Shown here: in pieces, positions 41,201 through 46,954 of the stretch
How the letters are laid out: each line of letters begins with the position of its first letter
Numbering within the stretch: position 1 is the first letter of the stretch
Origin: an uncultured Clostridia bacterium
GTDB lineage: Bacteria; Bacillota; Clostridia; TANB77; CAG-508
Length of the DNA stretch: 46,954 bases
Reading direction: 5' to 3'
Assembly: GCA_947625665.1 (NCBI GenBank)
Contig: CANQPF010000006.1
Location: 1 to 46,954, forward strand
Program-made: the position numbers and the translations under genes
The notes under the pieces: model-generated
Seen by the model: only the letters and a program-made list of their open reading frames with translations
The model's database searches: none
Told to the model about the DNA's origin: nothing

Positions 41201-42928
41201 ATGAAAAAAGAATCAAGAGTCGTATATAAAGATGTACAAAAAATCAAGAACTACAGAGAATTACTAAAAAGAGCAGAAAAAAATTATGCAAAAAATGTAG
41301 CATACAAATATAAAAAAGATCCAACAAAAAAAGAACCTGAATATGTAGAAAAAACTTATGAAGATGTATGCAAAAACGTTAAAGCAGTAGGAACCAAATT
41401 ATTAGACATGAAATTAGAGAAAAAAACAGCAATAATAATTGGGAGAAATAGCTATGCTTGGTGCGTAAGTTATTTAGCAGTAACAACAAGCAACATGATT
41501 GTTGCGCCAATAGACGTAGCATTGCCAGAAAATGAAATAGAAACATTAGTAAAAAGAAGCGGAGCACAAATAATCATATTCGACAAAAAATTTACCAGTT
41601 TAGCAAAAGAATTAAAAAAAGCAAATAAAAACATCTCAACATTAATATGTATGCAACCTATTAAAGAAAAGGGAGTATACACATTTGAAGAGATGATAAA
41701 AAAAGGAGAAAAATTACTAGAAGAAGGAAACGACAAATATGAAAAAGTAAAAATTGACGAAACAAAAATGTCAATAATGTTATTTACGTCAGGAACGACT
41801 AATCTTCCCAAAATTGTAATGTTATCACAAAAAAATATATGTTCAAATGTCACAGCAATTGCACAATATGTAAGACTATATCAAGATGATACATTACTTT
41901 CATTCTTACCAATGCATCACACATTCGAGTCAACAATAACATTTTTATTCGGATTTTATCATGGCTCAACAGTAGCGTTTAGTGATGGTCTAAGGTATAT
42001 CCAAAAAAACTTACAAGAATATCAAATAAGTGTATTTGTAGCAGTACCAATTGTATTAGAAACAATGTATAAGAAAATAATAAAAGCGATAGATGAACAA
42101 GGAAAAACAAAATTAATAAATACTGTAACGAAAATATCAAATGCTTTATTAAAAATACATATAGATCTAAGAAAAGTATTTTTTAAACAAGTACTTGACC
42201 AATTTGGTGGAAAGCTAAGAGTAGTGCTATATGGAGCTGCACCAATGAACAAAGAAACAATAATAGGTTATAACAATTTAGGAATAGACCTAATACAAGG
42301 ATATGGATTAACAGAAACATCACCAGTAGTAACAGCTGAAACAGACAAAGAAAAAATGCCAGGTTCAGTAGGACTAGTATTAGACAATCTTAAAGTGAAA
42401 ATAGAAAAACCAGATAAAGAAGGAGTAGGAGAAATACTAGTAAAAGGACCAAGTGTAATGTTAGGATATTACGAGAATGAAGAAGAAACAAAAAAAGCAA
42501 TGAAAGGTGGATGGTTTCATACAGGAGACTATGGATATCTAGACGAAAAAGACTTTTTATATGTAACAGGAAGAAAAAAGGACATAATAGTATTAAAAAA
42601 TGGAAAAAATGTATATCCACAAGAAATAGAATTTTTGATAAACAAAATACCAGGAGTTATAGAAAGCTTAGTATATCAAAGAGATAAAGACTCAACAGAC
42701 ACAATGTTATGTGCTAAAATAGTATATGATAAAGAAATGTTAAAACAACTAGAAGGCGAAAAAACAGAAGAAGAATACAAAGAAGAAATGTGGAAAAAAA
42801 TAAAAGAAATAAATCAAACATTACCAATATACAAAAAAATCAAAAAAATAACTTTAACAACAAAAGAACTAGCAAAAACAACAACACAAAAAGTAAAACG
42901 CTATGAAGAACTTAAGAAAGTTGATTAG
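41201..42928 (+). CDS. AMP-forming acyl-CoA ligase
   Basis: 575 residues from ATG 41201; an in-frame GTG at 41192 is closer to the ideal distance from AAGGA and is an alternative start. It is a long-chain fatty-acid-CoA ligase-like member of the ANL superfamily. The P-loop is LFTSGTTNLPKIV (Asn and Ile replace the usual glycines), followed by QGYGLTETSPVV and TGDYGYLDEKDFLYVTGRKKD, with the conserved Asp and Arg, and a C-terminal domain to TTTQKVKR with the catalytic Lys. It activates a carboxylic acid as acyl-AMP and then acyl-CoA; chain length is not deducible. It might supply the acyl starter for the NRPS condensation domain 2.7 kb away, but the genes are on opposite strands and it may serve lipid metabolism. 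Confidence 0.87.
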   Translation: MKKESRVVYKDVQKIKNYRELLKRAEKNYAKNVAYKYKKDPTKKEPEYVEKTYEDVCKNVKAVGTKLLDMKLEKKTAIIIGRNSYAWCVSYLAVTTSNMIVAPIDVALPENEIETLVKRSGAQIIIFDKKFTSLAKELKKANKNISTLICMQPIKEKGVYTFEEMIKKGEKLLEEGNDKYEKVKIDETKMSIMLFTSGTTNLPKIVMLSQKNICSNVTAIAQYVRLYQDDTLLSFLPMHHTFESTITFLFGFYHGSTVAFSDGLRYIQKNLQEYQISVFVAVPIVLETMYKKIIKAIDEQGKTKLINTVTKISNALLKIHIDLRKVFFKQVLDQFGGKLRVVLYGAAPMNKETIIGYNNLGIDLIQGYGLTETSPVVTAETDKEKMPGSVGLVLDNLKVKIEKPDKEGVGEILVKGPSVMLGYYENEEETKKAMKGGWFHTGDYGYLDEKDFLYVTGRKKDIIVLKNGKNVYPQEIEFLINKIPGVIESLVYQRDKDSTDTMLCAKIVYDKEMLKQLEGEKTEEEYKEEMWKKIKEINQTLPIYKKIKKITLTTKELAKTTTQKVKRYEELKKVD

Positions 42929-42980
42929 AAAAAAGCCTTCTTGGAAATACTAAAATAAAGTATTTTTAAGGAGGAAGAAT

Positions 42981-44151
42981 ATGGGAGAACCAAAAAAATT
43001 AAAAACGAGAAAAAGAATAATATCAATATTATTATTTATACTCGTTTTTATTTTTTTTATCTCAATAATAAAAATATATCAAAGTATAGAAATTTCAGAC
43101 CCGAACTATAGTGCTTTAAGAACATCATACACAGAAAGTGAAACAACTGTGGAAAACGAAATGCAAAAAAGTGAAAAAATCTCAAACATGATAGAAAATA
43201 CAACACAAAGTGTAGTAGGAATATCAAAACTAAAAAATGCAGGTTCAACATTATTAACAAACGCATCAGAAGAAGGGTTAGGCTTAGGAAGTGGAGTAAT
43301 AGTAACAGCAAATGGATATATATTAAGCAATGAACATGTAACAGGAACAAAATACAGCAAATGTTATATAACATTGGAAGACGGGCAAAATTATGAAGGA
43401 ATAGTTTCATGGAGTGATTCAGATTTGGACTTATCCCTAACAAAAATAAAAGCAGAAAACTTACCACACATAACGATAGGGGACTCAAACAAAATAAAAA
43501 TAGGGGAAACAGTATATGCAATAGGAAATCCAATAGGATATGAATTTAGAAGAACAGTAACATCAGGAATAGTAAGTGCCAAAAACAGAACAATAAAATT
43601 AGATGAAGAAGAAAAAACATCATACATGTCAAACTTAATTCAAACCGACGCGACAATCAATCCAGGAAATAGTGGAGGACCGCTAATATATGCCAATCGG
43701 AGAAATGATAGGGATAAACACCGTGAAAATAACATCAGCAGAAGGAATAGGATTTGCAATACCAATAAATGTAATTAAAAATGTAATAAAAAGCTATGAA
43801 GAAACAGATAGTTTTGAAGAAGCAACATTAGGAATTTATGCCTATGATGGAACAGCAGTACAATATTTAGATGATTCAACAACAAATACAGCCACTCAAA
43901 GTGCAGTTATGAGTACAAATGTAACTAAAAAAGGAATATATGTTGACCAAATTACAGCAAATGGACCAGCGAGTAAAACAGATTTAAAAAAGAATGATAT
44001 TATAAACAAAATAGATGACAAAGAACTAACAACAGTCAATGATTTAAGAGAATATATATTTACAAAAAAGCCAAATGATCAAGTAAAACTAGAAATTTCA
44101 CGAGGAAAGATAACTAGAGAAATACAAGTAACGCTAGGAAAAAAACAATAA
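42981..44151 (+). CDS. htrA: HtrA/DegP-type protease with PDZ, read through a +1 shift at CGG
   Basis: Two frames give 389 residues. Frame 1 has an N-terminal membrane anchor (about 12-32) and the trypsin-like domain with His (LSNEHVTG, about 117), Asp (SDSDLDLSLTKI) and Ser (NPGNSGGPL, about 231). At codon 240 (CGG, 43698-43700), skipping the C gives GEMIGINTVKITSAEGIGFAIP, the conserved end of the protease fold, then a PDZ domain (about 310-385: DQITANGPASKTDLKKND). Without the shift a 265-residue protein ends soon after the catalytic Ser, lacking the last barrel strands and the PDZ. HtrA proteases remove damaged exported proteins. Strong AAGGAGG site; 52 bp after the ligase, separated by a small hairpin. 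Confidence 0.87.
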
Positions 44152-44214
44152 AGCATTATTAAGAAAAGTAATACTTAAAAATAAACTGCCATATATTTGT
44201 ATGGGGTGTATTTT

Positions 44215-45322
44215 TTGATAGTTAAAATTTGCAAACTTTCTAGAACAAATAAAATATTAAAAATCTTAGTCCTATGTGGATTTTTAATAGCTTTTATCTC
44301 TTTAGCAACAACTCAAAATTCCGTAACATTTCGGAAACAATATCGAAGTATTTTCTAATGAAAACGAATCTACTTCTGAGGAAAATAATCAAGATAATAA
44401 AGATTATATAAAATGGGTTGACTTTTCTGTAACAGCTAGTGCACTAAGTGATACAGCAAAGTTAGACATAGACTCACATAACAAATTTGAATCATCAGGA
44501 GAAGGAATTGTATATGATTGGATAAAATTACTTTCATATCTTGCATGCAAAAATGGAGGAAACTTCAAAAATTATAAAAGAAGCGATTTAGACACATTAA
44601 TAGAAAAAATAAAAGACGAAAATTCGATGGAAGAATTGACTAAGGATATGAAATACTATAATTATTACTATGAAAGCTATTCAGCAGTATTAGGAGGATT
44701 TATCGGAGAATACTATACAGAAAAGAAAGATGAAAATGAAAAAAGTTTTGAGAAAAAATATGGTGTAAAAGTCTTTTCACCAATAGCCAAAAATTATAGC
44801 TTCAGTCATTATGATGATTTTGGAAATTCACGCTCGTATGGATTTAAACGTACACATTTAGGAAACGACTTATTAGGAAGCATAGGAACGCCAATTATAG
44901 CTGTAGAATCAGGAAAAGTAGAACATATAGGATGGAACCAATATGGAGGATGGCGAATTGGAATTAGAAGTTTAGACTCAAAACGTTATTATTACTATGC
45001 CCATTTACGAAAAGGTCATCCATATTCAGAAGGGCTAGAAGAAGGAAGTACAGTCAAAGCAGGAGACGTCATAGGGTATCTTGGAATGACAGGATATAGC
45101 ATAAAAGAAAATGTTAATAATATTAATATACCGCACCTACACTTTGGAATGGAGTTAATTTTCGACGAATCACAATTTGACAGTGCAAACGAAATATGGA
45201 TTGATGTATATCAAATTATAGAATTCTTAAAGAAATATCGCTCAGAAGTATATATGGCAAACAATGAGACAAAAGACTACGAAAGAAAATTTGACTTTAT
45301 GGAAAGCAATTCATTTGAATAA
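44215..45322 (+). CDS. M23 peptidase (LytM-like), read through a +1 shift at CGG
   Basis: Two frames give about 368 residues. The start is TTG at 44215 with a GGGGTG site upstream; no ATG is available. Frame 1 encodes a basic N-terminus and a transmembrane helix (about 15-33). At codon 40 (CGG, 44332-44334), skipping the C gives GNNIEVFSNENEST and the frame is open to 45322. The C-terminal half is an M23 metalloendopeptidase: HLGNDLLGS (HxxxD), YAHLRKG and PHLHFG (HxH), which complete the zinc site. Such enzymes cut peptide cross-bridges in peptidoglycan. Without the shift the protein ends seven codons later, just after the membrane helix. It follows HtrA by 63 bp and ends at a terminator. 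Confidence 0.82.
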
Positions 45323-45717
45323 TAATTATTTTTTGACACATCTTTTACACAAAAAAAGCAGTTCGAGTAGAACTGCTTTTGGTGCACCCTTATTGCACCC
45401 TAAAACAACAAAAATCCTATGCAAAACATTGATATTTCAACATTTGCATAGGGTTATCTTTTGGTGCCAACGACGTAGATATTTACAACTCGTCATCAGC
45501 TCTCTTGACGATTGATACGAATATCAATCTAACTACTAATAATTTAACACAACTTTTATAAATTTTCAAGAGATTTTTATAAAAAAGTTTTTATTGATAA
45601 AAATATGAATGTATGATATTATTTATATAGATAAATAATTAATATGAACAAGTTAATATTTACAACAAATTGCTTTTTTGCTATACTTTAATCAGTAATT
45701 TGGAGGAAAATTAAACA
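45323..45717. other. Intergenic region: two hairpins and the next promoter
   Basis: 395 bp. A terminator stands at 45354-45380 (AAAAGCAGTTC/GAACTGCTTTT, 5-nt loop). A second hairpin lies at 45416-45452 (CCTATGCAAA/TTTGCATAGG, 17-nt loop). The stretch 45380-45540 is less AT-rich than its surroundings (GGTGCACCC, GGTGCCAACGACG) and resembles no gene I know. A promoter, TTGATA (45594-45599), 17 bp, TATTAT (45617-45622), serves the gene at 45718. Confidence 0.6.
45354..45380 (+). terminator. Terminator after the M23 gene
   Basis: Stem AAAAGCAGTTC with GAACTGCTTTT around GAGTA. Both sides are A/T-flanked, so it is a standard intrinsic terminator 31 bp after the stop. Confidence 0.85.
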
Positions 45718-46434
45718 ATGGGAAAGATAGAATTTATAGGAATAGTAAATGACTTTTTTGGTACAAAAATGGGTATAGAAGAAAGTACGTCAATACCACC
45801 AGAAAATGCACATTTTATAAATGAAGAAGATTGGATTGATATGTCAACCCCTTTAAATTGGTTAATTATTGGAATACCTATTTTTGCAATAATATTGATA
45901 ACAATGCTTATAAAACAAAGAAAAAACGGACTACTTAACAAAGAAGTACGAAATGAGTATAAAGAAGAACATAAATCAAAAAGCAAAGGAGAAATGACAA
46001 AAATAGCTGTAAAGCGTTTCCTTATAGTATTTATATTATTTTTTATAGCACTTTTGATAATAGCACCTATTCATGAATTAATCCATTGTATAGCTGGAGC
46101 TTTATTTGGATTAGATATGAAGTTTGGAATAGATCCTCAGACATTTATAGGTTTTGCATATACAGAAGAACCATTAACAAAAGTTCAATTTTTAGTTATG
46201 TCTTTATCACCTTTAGTAATATTAGGAATAATTCCTTTAATAATATTATTTATGAAATATCCTAAAGAAAAAATGAGCTTTAAAAAGGCACTAAAATATT
46301 GGATTTTGACTTGTTTTATTGGTACTATGTTTATGACTTGTGCGCCAGACATGATAGAAAGTTTTAATTTTATAAAGAATATACCTAATGGTGCAATTGT
46401 AGAAGAAAATTATTGGTATATACCAAGTAAATAA
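45718..46434 (+). CDS. DUF3267-like zincin membrane protein
   Basis: 238 residues, with about five transmembrane helices (roughly 55-75, 102-122, 150-175, 180-195 and 205-222). The second begins IAPIHELIHCIAGALFG, containing the HExxH zinc motif (HELIH) within a membrane helix, as in DUF3267 putative zincin peptidases and site-2-type proteases. A region near the end (NIPNGA) resembles the family's second conserved block. Possible role: intramembrane proteolysis; substrate unknown. A TTTGGAGG site precedes the ATG and a promoter lies at 45594-45622. Its codons are T/A-ending, unlike the core genes. Confidence 0.75.
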   Translation: MGKIEFIGIVNDFFGTKMGIEESTSIPPENAHFINEEDWIDMSTPLNWLIIGIPIFAIILITMLIKQRKNGLLNKEVRNEYKEEHKSKSKGEMTKIAVKRFLIVFILFFIALLIIAPIHELIHCIAGALFGLDMKFGIDPQTFIGFAYTEEPLTKVQFLVMSLSPLVILGIIPLIILFMKYPKEKMSFKKALKYWILTCFIGTMFMTCAPDMIESFNFIKNIPNGAIVEENYWYIPSK

Positions 46435-46471
46435 TTGTAAATAAAATGAAGTTTAAAAGGAGAAATTAAAG

Positions 46472-46774
46472 ATGAAGAAAAAAATTAAAAATATAATCCT
46501 AATAATAGAAAATTTTTTACTAGGAATAGGAAAATTATTTGTAATAGAAAGTTTTTTAACTCCAGATTTATCTAATCGTTTTCAAATAATAGTAAAAATT
46601 ATACTTGGACTGTTTATTGCATTAATTCTAGATTTTATAATTAACATTATTGTGTTTAAAATTTTTAATAAAGAAAACTGTAAATTGTCTTTAAGTAATA
46701 TGCTTACACTTTCTATTACTATCACAGTTATTGAAGCTTTTTATATTATTATAGAAATATTATTTTTACAATAA
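46472..46774 (+). CDS. Small hypothetical membrane protein
   Basis: 100 residues with three predicted transmembrane helices (about 10-28, 38-58 and 75-97) and no known motif. An AAAGGAG site lies 7 nt before the ATG. It is 37 bp after the DUF3267 gene with no terminator between, so the two are probably co-transcribed and may work together. A strong terminator follows at 46860-46895. Confidence 0.6.
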   Translation: MKKKIKNIILIIENFLLGIGKLFVIESFLTPDLSNRFQIIVKIILGLFIALILDFIINIIVFKIFNKENCKLSLSNMLTLSITITVIEAFYIIIEILFLQ

Positions 46775-46859
46775 TACAGATAAATTAAAACTAATACATT
46801 AGAAACAACGTATAATTTTTGTGCAACGGAGCAGATTAGTTTCTACTCTTTTATATTAA

Positions 46860-46895
46860 AGCCTAGAATACTTGATTTTGTATTCTAGGCTAAAT
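46860..46895 (+). terminator. Terminator
   Basis: Stem AGCCTAGAATAC (46860-46871) with GTATTCTAGGCT (46880-46891), 8-nt loop, then AAATC. It closes the DUF3267 operon. Confidence 0.8.
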
Positions 46896-46954
46896 CTTTA
46901 TAAAACTCTAATATTCTTCAAATAAGAGTAATTTTCTCTTGCTCCTAAGAAAAA

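Noticed and set aside
6112..44334. Ordinary homopolymer sequencing errors or independent pseudogenes as the cause of the six frame breaks
   Set aside because: None needs a homopolymer length change, each is repaired by removing one C in the same CGG context and codon phase, and the rest of each protein is intact. A context-specific technical insertion of C before GG is not excluded and is stated as the main alternative.
45380..45540. A tRNA or attachment site in the GC-richer stretch with GGTGCCAACGACG
   Set aside because: No cloverleaf can be drawn and no matching direct repeat was found in the window.
1..46954. CRISPR array or cas genes
   Set aside because: No regularly spaced 24-40 bp repeats with unique spacers. 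The 45-nt repeats at 38638 are adjacent without spacers and the 11-bp repeats are tandem. No Cas motif was seen.

Overview
The window comes from a very AT-rich Gram-positive anaerobe, most likely a gut member of the Clostridia. Nearly every gene has an AGGAG-type ribosome binding site, many have sigma-A promoters (TTGACA-17-TATAAT style), and the gene content fits: a VanW protein, MucBP surface proteins, an SPDTG sorting signal, a YkpA-type ABC-F protein, Tex, and a reductase-terminated NRPS. In the core genes the + strand is enriched in A and C at neutral sites whichever way the gene points; the mobile element and several accessory genes lack this skew.

Layout. 1-2346: the edge of a gene, then a VanW/G5 cell-wall protein. 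2453-11376: a tRNA-Lys(CTT) gene cut exactly at its anticodon loop by an 8.85-kb integrated element (2491-11338). The element carries an intact replacement tRNA-Lys, a tyrosine integrase, an excisionase-like protein, a reverse transcriptase, an XRE repressor, an Fst/par-like type I toxin-antitoxin locus, a DUF4190-like membrane protein, a ribbon-helix-helix protein, a serine recombinase and a field of paired 11-bp repeats. 11753-18243: a WG-repeat-like membrane protein, a NADAR-family protein, a polyprenyl-phosphate glycosyltransferase, a CorA transporter and an unrecognised HEIQH protein. 18319-23653: CapA, YkpA and Tex. 23978-26464: a sortase-anchored surface protein interrupted by a Hint (intein-like) domain. 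27237-38471: a minus-strand operon of NRPS (C-A-T-C-A-T-R), histidine kinase, HD-GYP response regulator and DUF975 protein. 38566-39253: a CptIN-type type III toxin-antitoxin system. 39389-46774: a MucBP surface protein, an acyl-CoA ligase, an HtrA protease, an M23 peptidase and a DUF3267 zincin-like membrane protein.

The most striking observation concerns decoding. Six genes (reverse transcriptase, serine recombinase, CapA, HD-GYP regulator, HtrA, M23 peptidase) each have a broken reading frame. In all six the break lies at an in-frame CGG codon, and skipping only its C (reading GGA or GGT as Gly) restores the full family protein. By eye I found no other CGG in phase in any intact gene of the window, although out-of-phase CGG is common. 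This points to CGG being unassigned and acting as a +1 frameshift (or four-base Gly) signal. A systematic sequencing error is the alternative that must be excluded.

The two RNA-based toxin-antitoxin loci, the tRNA-splitting element with its rescue tRNA, the NRPS linked to a two-component system, and the Hint-interrupted surface protein are further points of interest.
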